64,000 nucleotides of DNA, from NCBI GenBank assembly GCA_937958815.1, contig CALGMR010000006.1, positions 248,001 to 312,000 of the forward strand, written 5' to 3'. The notes beneath the pieces are model-generated. The model worked only from the letters and a program-made list of their open reading frames with translations. It was not told the origin of the DNA and did no database searches. Of the stretch, positions 19,409 through 27,986 are shown in pieces (within the stretch, counting starts at the first letter, position 1; the number at the start of each line of letters is the position of its first letter). Source of the DNA: an uncultured Rhizobiaceae group bacterium. GTDB taxonomy: Bacteria > Pseudomonadota > Alphaproteobacteria > Rhizobiales > Rhizobiaceae. A program made the translations under genes and the position numbers.

Positions 19409-21730
19409 CTATGCTGCCTTTTTGGACGCTTTTTGAATGGCCGTCCACATGGCCACTGGCGTGACAGGCATGTCGATATGCTCAATGCCGTATTCACGAT
19501 GCAGCGCATTGACCACAGCGTTCATAACGGCTGGCCCTGCCCCAATGGTTCCCGCTTCGCCCGCGCCTTTGATGCCGAGCGCGTTGGTGGTCGATGGCAC
19601 ATTGCGGGTTTCAAAATGAAAATCTGGGATGTCTTTTGCGCGGGGCATTCGGTAATCCATAAAACTGGCTGTCACCAACTGACCGTCATCATCATAAATG
19701 GTTTCTTCCATGATGCATTGGCCTATTGCCTGCACCACACCGCCATGCACCTGCCCTGCCAACATAACAGGGTTCACCGTGACACCGAAATCATCGACAA
19801 TCGTGTAGCTCACAACTTCGGTGACGCCCGTGTCAGGATCTATCTCCACCTCACAAATATGCGTTCCATTGGGAAATGTCGCTTCATCTTGCTTGAACTC
19901 ACCTATGGCCGTGAGGTCTTTGTCGGATGCTGCCGCTACATCAGCAAATGACATTGTGCGGTCTGTGCCCACAATGCGCACTTTCCCTTCCACCAATTCC
20001 AAGTCTGATGGTGAAGCTTCCAATTTATCTGCGGCGATTTCTTTGATCATCTCCGCCAAGGTTTCGCTGCCACGTTTCACTGAAACCGACCCCAAAGGAA
20101 TAGACCGTGAGCCGCCTGTGCCGCCGCCGCTGTCTAGCTCGTCAGTGTCACCCTGCCGCACATCCACATCATCAATATCAATGTTCAGAGCTTCCGCAGC
20201 AAACTGCGCGTAGGCTGTTTTGTGTCCCTGCCCGTTTGACTGGGTGCCAATTTTGATAGTGACTTTCCCATCCTCACCCAATTCCACATGGGCAGGTTCA
20301 GACCCGGCAAAAGCGCAAGCTTCGATATAGGTGGACATGCCGATGCCCCGAATTTTGCCATTGGATTTCGAAGTGTCTGCCCGTTTTTCGAAGTCTGCCC
20401 ATTTGGCAATCTCCATGCAGTGATCCATATGCGCAGTGAACTCGCCTGTGTCATAGGTTCTGCCAAACACTGTTTTGTAGGGAAGGCTTTCAGGCGTGAT
20501 CGCATTGATGCGCCTGATCTCATCTGGCGTCATGTTCAGATCAAGCGCGCATTTGTCGACCAAACGCTCCAACGCATAAATGGCTTCGGGCCGCCCTGCC
20601 CCGCGATAAGCATCCGTTGGCGTTGTGTGCGTGTAAACGCCTTGAATGAAAAAACGGCACGCTTCAATGTCGTAAATGCCCGTTGCGATTGTGGTTCCAA
20701 GATATGGAATATAAGGGCCGTACGTGTGCAAATAAGCGCCCATGGCCGCAATCAAATCCACATCCAGTGCAAGGAACTTACCGTTTTCGTCCATCGCCAT
20801 GCGCATGGTCACGACGTTGTCGCGCCCATGGGCATCAGCCACAAAATGCTCGCCCCGTTCGCAGCGCCATTTCACAGGTTTGCCAATGCGTTTTGCGGCA
20901 ATCAGTGCCAGCGGATATTCGCGATAAGGAAACACTTTTGTACCAAAACCGCCGCCCACATCTGGAGTAACCACACGCAGCTGATCTTGGTCTATATTGA
21001 GACATGGTGCCAAGGCATTGCGCATACCATGCACCCCCTGTGACGGCACAGTTAAGGTGTAGCGATCTTCTTCATCCGACCACTGCGCCAAACACGCACG
21101 TGTTTCCATATAATTGCAAACAAGGCGATTGTTAATAAGTTTGAGTTCAGACACACGAGGTGCCGTTTTGAAAATCTCATTGGATTTTTCAAAATTACCG
21201 GCGGTGATTTCAAACGCCAGATTTTGAGGCTTGTCATCATAGACAAGAGGCGCAGTACCGTTGAGAGAAGCCTCTGTGTCGACGGTCGCGTCCATCATAT
21301 CATAGTCAACTTCAATAGCTTCTGCTGCTTCTTTTGCCTGAGCCAAAGTCTGCGCCACAACAAAAGCCACTGCGTCGCCCACGTGGCGCACAATGTCTTT
21401 GCACAAAAGCGGAATGTCCTTGGGTTGAACAGGCGTGCCATCGGTTTGTGGCAAGAGCGTCTGACAACGCAACCCTTTATGGTCTTCAAGATCGGCCGCA
21501 GTGAGGATCAATTCGACACCATCCATATCGCGGGCGGTGTCTGCATCTTCAATGCTGAATTTGGCATGGGCATAAGGAGAGCGCAGCACGAAAGCATGAA
21601 GCGCATCCACGCCACGAACATCATCGGTATAAAGGCCTGTCCCTGTTGTGAAACTCCCATCTTCTTTGCGTAAAACAGGTTGCCCCATTCCCACATGTTT
21701 GCCGAATTTAGGAGGTGTGTGTGCGTTCAT
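19409..21730 (-). CDS. Xanthine dehydrogenase/CO dehydrogenase-type molybdopterin-binding large subunit (CoxL form II-like)
   Basis: A 773-residue large subunit of a molybdenum hydroxylase, starting at ATG 21730 (MNAHTPP). The N-terminal a/b-hammerhead domain is followed by molybdopterin-binding blocks including PDVGGGFGTK near 265, AYRGAGRPEA near 380, GTQSNGQGHKTAYAQ near 500 and KGAGEAGTIGAGPA near 735. AYRGAGR is the form II pattern, not the CO-oxidising AYRCSFR, so the substrate is probably not CO. The usual partner genes for the FAD and 2Fe-2S subunits are not adjacent. It is divergent from the EamA transporter. Confidence 0.92.
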   Translation of the reverse strand: MNAHTPPKFGKHVGMGQPVLRKEDGSFTTGTGLYTDDVRGVDALHAFVLRSPYAHAKFSIEDADTARDMDGVELILTAADLEDHKGLRCQTLLPQTDGTPVQPKDIPLLCKDIVRHVGDAVAFVVAQTLAQAKEAAEAIEVDYDMMDATVDTEASLNGTAPLVYDDKPQNLAFEITAGNFEKSNEIFKTAPRVSELKLINNRLVCNYMETRACLAQWSDEEDRYTLTVPSQGVHGMRNALAPCLNIDQDQLRVVTPDVGGGFGTKVFPYREYPLALIAAKRIGKPVKWRCERGEHFVADAHGRDNVVTMRMAMDENGKFLALDVDLIAAMGAYLHTYGPYIPYLGTTIATGIYDIEACRFFIQGVYTHTTPTDAYRGAGRPEAIYALERLVDKCALDLNMTPDEIRRINAITPESLPYKTVFGRTYDTGEFTAHMDHCMEIAKWADFEKRADTSKSNGKIRGIGMSTYIEACAFAGSEPAHVELGEDGKVTIKIGTQSNGQGHKTAYAQFAAEALNIDIDDVDVRQGDTDELDSGGGTGGSRSIPLGSVSVKRGSETLAEMIKEIAADKLEASPSDLELVEGKVRIVGTDRTMSFADVAAASDKDLTAIGEFKQDEATFPNGTHICEVEIDPDTGVTEVVSYTIVDDFGVTVNPVMLAGQVHGGVVQAIGQCIMEETIYDDDGQLVTASFMDYRMPRAKDIPDFHFETRNVPSTTNALGIKGAGEAGTIGAGPAVMNAVVNALHREYGIEHIDMPVTPVAMWTAIQKASKKAA

Positions 21731-21920
21731 TTGAACTGTTCCAATTCTCAATTGAAATGCGACCATGGGTCATTTGCCATTGATCAAGAGTTTGCGATTT
21801 CACACACAATTGCAAGCCTGAACTCCACTGGCCCCAACATTTGACGCACATTGGTTTGCGTTGCGGGACGCGGCAAATGCTGTCACATTGAAAGAAATCC
21901 AATTTCGGGCTCTCTCAACG

Positions 21921-22853
21921 ATGACGCTGCAGAAAATCGTCATATGGTTCAACGCCTTGTCCGGAAACGTCAAAGGTTCCCTCACGCTGGTTGTCGCGGC
22001 GTTTGGTTTTTCATTGATGACGCTTTTGATCAAATTGGTGGGTCAAAGACTGCCTGTGACCGAAATTTTGTTGGTGCGGCAAATCGTAATGGTGATCATT
22101 GTTTTGCCAAGTGTGCTGAACCATTTTCCAGGATGTTTGAAAACGAGCAGGCTTGACCTTCAGCTTATTCGAGTAGCGTTTGCGCTTGTTGCGATGTTGT
22201 GCGGATTTTATGCGGTCATCCATATGCCGCTTGCCGATGCGGTGGCGATCGGGTTTGCCAAAAGCTTTTTTGTCACGATTTTTGCAATCTTCTTTTTGCA
22301 CGAAGTTGTGGGCATCCGCAGATGGGCTGCCGTTATGATTGGCTTTGTGGGGGTTTTGGTCATGATGCGCCCCGGCACTGAGGGGTTTGACCCCAATTCC
22401 CTTTTGGCGCTCGTTGGCGCCGCCGGAGCTGGCCTTGTGATGGTGGTTATCCGCAAACTTTCAAAAACAGATAAGCCCATCACCACCTTAAGCTATCAAG
22501 CCTTTTTGGTTGCGATCTGTGTTGCCATTCCTGCTTGGATCTACTGGGTGCCGCCAACCGCGTCTGAATGGGCTTTGCTGATTGCGGTTGGTGTGGTGTC
22601 CTACGGTGCTCAAATGCTGAACATCTATGCTTATTCTTGGGGTGAAGCTTCGGTTTTGGCTTCGCTCGATTATATGCGTTTGCTCTATGCAACGTTTCTT
22701 GGCTGGATGTTTTTTGAAACCGTCCCGGGGCCCTATACGTGGATTGGCTCTTTGGTCATCATCGCGGCATCGCTCTACACCGTGCACCGCGAACACCAGA
22801 ACAACCGCAATCTCTCACGTTCGCCTGATGGTCGTGGCTTCACCAACACGTAG
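21921..22853 (+). CDS. EamA/DMT-family transporter
   Basis: A 310-residue inner-membrane protein with about ten helices arranged as two EamA repeats (about 20-150 and 165-295), the standard drug/metabolite exporter layout. The first repeat has LVRQIVMVIIVLPSV and PLADAVAIGFAKSFF; the second has ASLDYMRLLYATFLGWMFFE near 255-275. Substrate is unknown; related proteins export amino acids or import S-adenosylmethionine. ATG 21921 is preferred over an upstream in-frame TTG at 21861. It converges on pgi with 4 bp between the stops. Confidence 0.88.
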   Translation: MTLQKIVIWFNALSGNVKGSLTLVVAAFGFSLMTLLIKLVGQRLPVTEILLVRQIVMVIIVLPSVLNHFPGCLKTSRLDLQLIRVAFALVAMLCGFYAVIHMPLADAVAIGFAKSFFVTIFAIFFLHEVVGIRRWAAVMIGFVGVLVMMRPGTEGFDPNSLLALVGAAGAGLVMVVIRKLSKTDKPITTLSYQAFLVAICVAIPAWIYWVPPTASEWALLIAVGVVSYGAQMLNIYAYSWGEASVLASLDYMRLLYATFLGWMFFETVPGPYTWIGSLVIIAASLYTVHREHQNNRNLSRSPDGRGFTNT

Positions 22854-22857
22854 AGTT

Positions 22858-24489
22858 TTATTTGCGCATGGCGTGAAACGCGTTCACCAAACCCACCGTG
22901 GAACCGTTGCGCCCCGTGGGCTCTTGTTCGCCTTTGACCACGGGCAACAGTTCACCCGCCAGTTCTTTGCCCAATTCCACACCCCATTGATCATATGAAT
23001 TGATGTCCCAAATCGCGCCTTGAACGAAGACTTTATGTTCGTAAAGCGCCACAAGTTGACCCAACACAAACGAGGTCAGTTTTGGATAGAGGAATGTGCA
23101 TGTGGGTCTATTGCCGGGGAACACTTTGTGCGGTGCGAGTTTGTCGATATCCGCCTCTGATAGTCCTTTGTCGGCAAGTTCGCTGCGGGCTTGTTGTTCG
23201 TCTTTTCCCACCATCAAGGCTTCGGTCTGCGCAAATGCATTGGCCGCCAGTTTCTCATGATGATCGCCGACATGCTCTGCCGCTTCAGCCGCAATAAGAA
23301 AATCAGCAGGGATAACAGACGTGCCCTGATGAATGAGTTGGTAAAACGCATGTTGACCATTCGTGCCGGGTTCTCCCCAAACGATGGGGCCCGTTTCATG
23401 GCTTACTTTTGCGCCGTCGAGATCAATGCGCTTGCCATTCGACTCCATATCCAATTGTTGCAGATAAGCGGGGAAACGATGCAGGTATTGATCGTATGGC
23501 AAAACGGCATGGGTGTCATAACCACACACATTGCGATGCCAAATGCCAACCAATGCCATCAACAGCGGGACATTCACGCTGTCTGGCGTGTTCTGGAAGT
23601 GTTGGTCAACTGCATGCGCGCCGCCGAGAAACTCGTCAAAGCGTTTTGCGCCAATGGCAATCATCAAAGACAGACCAATCGCAGACCAGATTGAGTATCG
23701 ACCTCCAACCCAATCCCAAAACCCGAAAGCGCGATCATCCGCAATGCCGAATGCCGACGTTTTGTCCAATGCGGTGGAGAGTGCTGCGAATTGGTTCACC
23801 ACCGCTTCCTCGCCCAACGCATCCACCAACCACTGTCGGGCTGTGTTGGCGTTGGTCATGGTTTCTTGGGTGGTGAACGTTTTAGACGCCACGATAAACA
23901 ATGTGGTGGCTGGGTTTACGACTTTCAGAACTTCTAAAATATCTGCGCCATCAATGTTCGACACGAAATGGGTTTTGGGCCCATCGTGGAACGGCCCAAG
24001 CGCAGCAGTTGCCATGACAGGCCCAAGGTCGGAACCGCCAATGCCAATGTTCACGATGTCGGTGAACTTGCCGCCCTGCCCTGCAATGTCGCCGCTGCGC
24101 ACGGCTTCGGCAAATCGAGCCATAGCTTGTCTAACGGCCAACACGTCAGGCATCACATCTTTGCCGTCGATGATGACTGGCGCCCCCGACATGTTGCGCA
24201 ATGCCATATGTTGCACGGCGCGGTTTTCCGTTGTGTTTATGGCAGCACCTGCAAACAAGGCCGCACGCTTTTCAGACACATTTGCAGCCTCAGCGAGTTC
24301 AAACAAAAGCTGCAAGGTCTCTGGCGAGATGTTGCACTTGGAATAATCGAACAAAAGCTCTCCACATTGAGCAGAAAACGTTTGGAACCGATCTGGATTT
24401 TCTTCGAACAAGGACAGGGTTTGACGATTTGCATTGGCATCGTGATGTGCCATCAATTTTTCGAGTTGAACGGTTGCTGCTTCTATCAT
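22858..24489 (-). CDS. pgi: Glucose-6-phosphate isomerase
   Basis: Interconverts glucose 6-phosphate and fructose 6-phosphate in the cytoplasm. 543 residues, the normal length. Family motifs: [14 protein letters not shown] near 150, [11 protein letters not shown] near 205, the phosphate-binding [12 protein letters not shown] near 265, [19 protein letters not shown] near 350 with catalytic Glu and His, and the C-terminal signature DQWGVELGK near 505 with the catalytic Lys. It is a single-gene unit; the 153 bp before its start also holds the divergent TadG-like gene's promoter. Confidence 0.97.
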   Translation of the reverse strand: MIEAATVQLEKLMAHHDANANRQTLSLFEENPDRFQTFSAQCGELLFDYSKCNISPETLQLLFELAEAANVSEKRAALFAGAAINTTENRAVQHMALRNMSGAPVIIDGKDVMPDVLAVRQAMARFAEAVRSGDIAGQGGKFTDIVNIGIGGSDLGPVMATAALGPFHDGPKTHFVSNIDGADILEVLKVVNPATTLFIVASKTFTTQETMTNANTARQWLVDALGEEAVVNQFAALSTALDKTSAFGIADDRAFGFWDWVGGRYSIWSAIGLSLMIAIGAKRFDEFLGGAHAVDQHFQNTPDSVNVPLLMALVGIWHRNVCGYDTHAVLPYDQYLHRFPAYLQQLDMESNGKRIDLDGAKVSHETGPIVWGEPGTNGQHAFYQLIHQGTSVIPADFLIAAEAAEHVGDHHEKLAANAFAQTEALMVGKDEQQARSELADKGLSEADIDKLAPHKVFPGNRPTCTFLYPKLTSFVLGQLVALYEHKVFVQGAIWDINSYDQWGVELGKELAGELLPVVKGEQEPTGRNGSTVGLVNAFHAMRK

Positions 24490-24642
24490 TTTTGGGCCTT
24501 TGCCAACGTCTCGAGTTCAAACCAAATGTGTTTACCAAGCTTAGAGCTTATCGATTTGGTTACCATAGCTCTTAGCGGACTGTTTAACCAATTGAACCAC
24601 CCTTTGAAGAAACTTTTACACCCACGCCCAACTTTTTGAGAA

Positions 24643-25143
24643 ATGATGCTCATGTTAAAAAAGTTCGTGACTTTCGCATCTGACCAGAGAGGCAATGTCG
24701 GCTTGATCGCCGCAGGCACACTCGGTGTTATGATGATGTTGGGTGCAGGCGTGACAGACATCGCGCGCGTGAATAAAATACGTTCCTCTATGCAATCTTC
24801 AGCCGACACAGCTCTGCTCACATCCTTGAGGATGAACGAGCCCAAATGGGAAAAACGTGTTCAATTCGCATCGAACTTGTTCAAAGAGAATTTTAGCTAT
24901 CCCAAAATGGTGACCGATTTAACGGGACAGCTTTCCGGTGAGAAGAAAGACCGCCAACTGATCGTCAGTTTCAAAAGCAGCGCGAAAATCACCCAATGGT
25001 TGCCAGATGGATTGAGTTTCGCCGCCGACAGAATTGAAGTGGATTCTATGGCCATTATTTCGAAACATACAAACTATGAACCCAGACTCATTTCCAATTC
25101 AGATGGTCGGAAGATGAGAGCAGGTGCTACGAAACTGAGATGA
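24643..25143 (+). CDS. TadE/TadG-like pilus-assembly N-terminal domain protein
   Basis: A 166-residue protein with the N-terminal pattern of TadE/G-like proteins: a short basic leader, DQRGNVGLIAAGTLGVMMMLGAGVTDIARV (about 15-43) as the single membrane helix, then SSADTALLTSL. Full TadG proteins run to 400-600 residues with a von Willebrand domain, absent here. The remainder (70-166) is basic and unassigned. No tad locus is nearby, so it is an orphan or a shortened paralogue that may still enter the Tad machinery. The first of three in-frame ATGs is used. Confidence 0.7.
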   Translation: MMLMLKKFVTFASDQRGNVGLIAAGTLGVMMMLGAGVTDIARVNKIRSSMQSSADTALLTSLRMNEPKWEKRVQFASNLFKENFSYPKMVTDLTGQLSGEKKDRQLIVSFKSSAKITQWLPDGLSFAADRIEVDSMAIISKHTNYEPRLISNSDGRKMRAGATKLR

Positions 25144-25198
25144 CAAAATTCTGTTTTCAAGGCATAACACTGCCAGATTGAAACAGTGAATCCATAAC

Positions 25199-27841
25199 AT
25201 GCGCACGACTTCTGCCCCGCTGATCCGGCTCAAAAACTACACCGCTCCAAAATTCACAATTGATACGGTTGACCTCACTGTCAGTTTTGAGCCTGAGCAG
25301 ACACGGGTGAAGTCCCGACTTCAAGTCAAACGCGCGAAAGCCACAAAGCCGAGCGAGCCCTTGGTTCTGGATGGTGACGAGCTGAAGCTGATTTCTGTTT
25401 CTGTAAATGGCACACCCACCGACAGCTACAAAGTCAGCGAAGAGCACCTGACCATTTCCGATCTACCAAAGGCTGCAAAGTTTACGGTGGAAATTGAAAC
25501 TGAATTGTCGCCCGTGACAAATACGAAATTGATGGGCTTGTATCAAAGCAACGGCATTTACTGCACCCAATGTGAAGCCGAAGGGTTTCGCCGCATCACA
25601 TATTTCCTAGATCGTCCCGATGTTTTGTCCACCTATACAGTTCGCTTAGAGGGCGACCGTGACGCCTGCCCCATTTTGCTGGGCAATGGCAATCCGGGCA
25701 AAAAGGGCAAGCTGAAAAACAATCGCCACTATGCCACATGGCATGACCCACATCCCAAACCTTGTTACTTGTTTGCGATGGTTGCGGGTGACTTGGATGT
25801 GCATACAGACAAATTCAAAACCGCTTCCAACCGCAAAGTCGATCTCAACATCTATGTTGAGAAAGGCAAAGCCGACATGGCATTTTTTGCTATGGACGCA
25901 TTGAAACGGTCCATGGTTTGGGACGAAGAAAAATACGGCTGCGAATACGATCTCGACGTGTTCAACATTGTCGCCGTTTCCGATTTCAATATGGGCGCAA
26001 TGGAAAACAAGGGCTTGAACGTTTTCAATGACAAATACGTGCTGGCCAATCCTGAAGTCGCCACCGACACAGACTACATGCATATTGAAGCTATTATTGC
26101 CCATGAATATTTTCACAATTGGTCTGGCAATCGCGTGACCTGTCGTGACTGGTTTCAACTGTGCTTGAAAGAGGGCCTGACAGTTTATCGCGATCAGGAA
26201 TTTTCCGCCGACACCCGCTCGCGCGGGGTGCAGCGCATACAACAGGTGCGTGTGTTGAAAGCTGGGCAGTTTCCAGAAGATGCTGGGCCTTTGGCACATC
26301 CGGTTCGCCCGGCAGAATACAAAGAGATCAACAATTTTTACACGGCCACCGTCTATCAAAAAGGCGCAGAACTTGTGCGCATGCTGGCCACTCTGGTGGG
26401 CCCCAAGACATATCGCAAAGCAACCGATCTTTATTTCAAGCGACACGACGGCGAAGCCGCCGTTGTTGAGAACTTCCTCAAGTGTTTTGAGGATGCGAGC
26501 GGTCTGGATCTTTCACAATTCGCCATTTGGTACGCCCAGGCTGGCACGCCGACAGTCACAATCCAAGACAGTTACGACAAAGCAAAAAAGCGTTACACAC
26601 TGGAACTTAGCCAAGAACTCGCTCCAACGGCTGCGCAATCCAAAAAACGCGCTGTGCCTATTCCCGTAAAATTTGGCTTGTTGGGAAAATCGGGGGCGGA
26701 GTTAGAATTCACCAGCAAAAGCACTGCCGTAGAAGGTGACGTGATCGTGTTGACCAAGAAACGTCAAAAGATTGTTCTGGAAAATGTATCGGAAAAACCT
26801 GTTCCATCATTCTTCCGCAATTTTTCCGCCCCTGTGAATGTCAATTATAAAGAAACTAATTCGGCGCTTTTGCACCGCGCTACATTCGACACGGACGCTT
26901 ACAATCGTTGGCAGGCGCTGAACCTTTATGCAACGAAAATGTTGATCAAAGGCGCAAAGGCGAAAACCAACAAACCAGCGGCTTGGCTGGATGAAAAATT
27001 CATCGCTGCCGTTCAAGACACCGTGTTTGATGAAAGCCTTGAGCCAGAGTTCCGTGCGCAGGTGGCGGCGCTTCCTTCTGTGGCGGATATTGCGCGCGAG
27101 ATTGGCAAAAATGTTGATCCCGATGCCATCATAAAAGCACGAAATGCCGTAACACAGGCGCTTGGGAAAGCTCTTGGCGAGAACGGTGTCGACTTGATGA
27201 AAAACCTCACGAAGCGCGAACAGGATGTTAACGACCTTGAAGCTGCAGGATTGCGCGCGTTGAAAAACGCGATGATGTCTCTATTGGTGCATGCCAAAAT
27301 TGAAGGCGCTCTGGCCTTTGCTGAAAGACAATTCAAAACCAGCAAGAATATGACCGATAGTTTGGGCGCATTGGCAGTGATAGCGCATGCACAAACGGAC
27401 AAGTCAAAGACAGATGCCGCGCTCCAACGCTTCTACAAAAAGTTCAAGAACAACCCGCTGGTCATCGACAAGTGGTTTTCTTTGCAAGCAGGCATTGCCG
27501 ACAAGTCGGCTCTGTCACGCATCAAAAAGCTTACCAAACATGCGGACTATACGTTGGAAAATCCAAACCGTGCGCGCGCTTTGCTGGCTCCATTTGCTGC
27601 GGCCAACTATCCGGCCTTTCACAATGCAAATGGTCAGGGTTATGCCTATTACGCCAAACAAATTTTGGCGCTCGACAAACGCAATCCGCAAATAGCCGCT
27701 CGTTTGCTCACGCTCATGAACAATTGGCGCATGTTTGACGCACCTCGGCGAAAGATGGCTCTTAAGTCTTTGAAATCTATCGCCGCAACCAAAGGCCTGT
27801 CACGGGATACACAAGAAATTGTGGATCGTATGATTGGATAG
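25199..27841 (+). CDS. pepN: Aminopeptidase N
   Basis: A zinc M1-family aminopeptidase of 880 residues, the usual size of the bacterial PepN type. The substrate-binding exopeptidase motif GAMENKG lies near 265. The zinc site HEYFHNW near 302 is followed 18 residues later by the third ligand Glu in LKEGLTVYRDQEF. An N-terminal beta domain (1-190), catalytic domain, a short beta domain (about 440-540) and a large helical C-terminal domain complete it. It probably acts in cytoplasmic peptide turnover. It precedes the PAS kinase gene with a 145-bp gap. Confidence 0.97.
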   Translation: MRTTSAPLIRLKNYTAPKFTIDTVDLTVSFEPEQTRVKSRLQVKRAKATKPSEPLVLDGDELKLISVSVNGTPTDSYKVSEEHLTISDLPKAAKFTVEIETELSPVTNTKLMGLYQSNGIYCTQCEAEGFRRITYFLDRPDVLSTYTVRLEGDRDACPILLGNGNPGKKGKLKNNRHYATWHDPHPKPCYLFAMVAGDLDVHTDKFKTASNRKVDLNIYVEKGKADMAFFAMDALKRSMVWDEEKYGCEYDLDVFNIVAVSDFNMGAMENKGLNVFNDKYVLANPEVATDTDYMHIEAIIAHEYFHNWSGNRVTCRDWFQLCLKEGLTVYRDQEFSADTRSRGVQRIQQVRVLKAGQFPEDAGPLAHPVRPAEYKEINNFYTATVYQKGAELVRMLATLVGPKTYRKATDLYFKRHDGEAAVVENFLKCFEDASGLDLSQFAIWYAQAGTPTVTIQDSYDKAKKRYTLELSQELAPTAAQSKKRAVPIPVKFGLLGKSGAELEFTSKSTAVEGDVIVLTKKRQKIVLENVSEKPVPSFFRNFSAPVNVNYKETNSALLHRATFDTDAYNRWQALNLYATKMLIKGAKAKTNKPAAWLDEKFIAAVQDTVFDESLEPEFRAQVAALPSVADIAREIGKNVDPDAIIKARNAVTQALGKALGENGVDLMKNLTKREQDVNDLEAAGLRALKNAMMSLLVHAKIEGALAFAERQFKTSKNMTDSLGALAVIAHAQTDKSKTDAALQRFYKKFKNNPLVIDKWFSLQAGIADKSALSRIKKLTKHADYTLENPNRARALLAPFAAANYPAFHNANGQGYAYYAKQILALDKRNPQIAARLLTLMNNWRMFDAPRRKMALKSLKSIAATKGLSRDTQEIVDRMIG

Positions 27842-27986
27842 AATTTTCTGCTGGCAAAATTTCCCAATTTATTGGGTGGACAAGCTGATTCTCATGGATT
27901 CAAATGGACTGATTCGCATTGTGGCTTCATGTAGGGGGTTAAGCTGCCAAAGCGAGTGATGTGGGAATAATCATTGCGAGGCATAA

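Noticed and set aside
20288..21043. Long plus-strand open frame inside the CoxL-like gene
   Set aside because: It is a shadow of the minus-strand molybdenum hydroxylase gene, with no family motif.
25646..26446. 266-codon minus-strand frame inside pepN
   Set aside because: It covers the GAMEN/HExxH region of pepN and is best explained as an antisense shadow.
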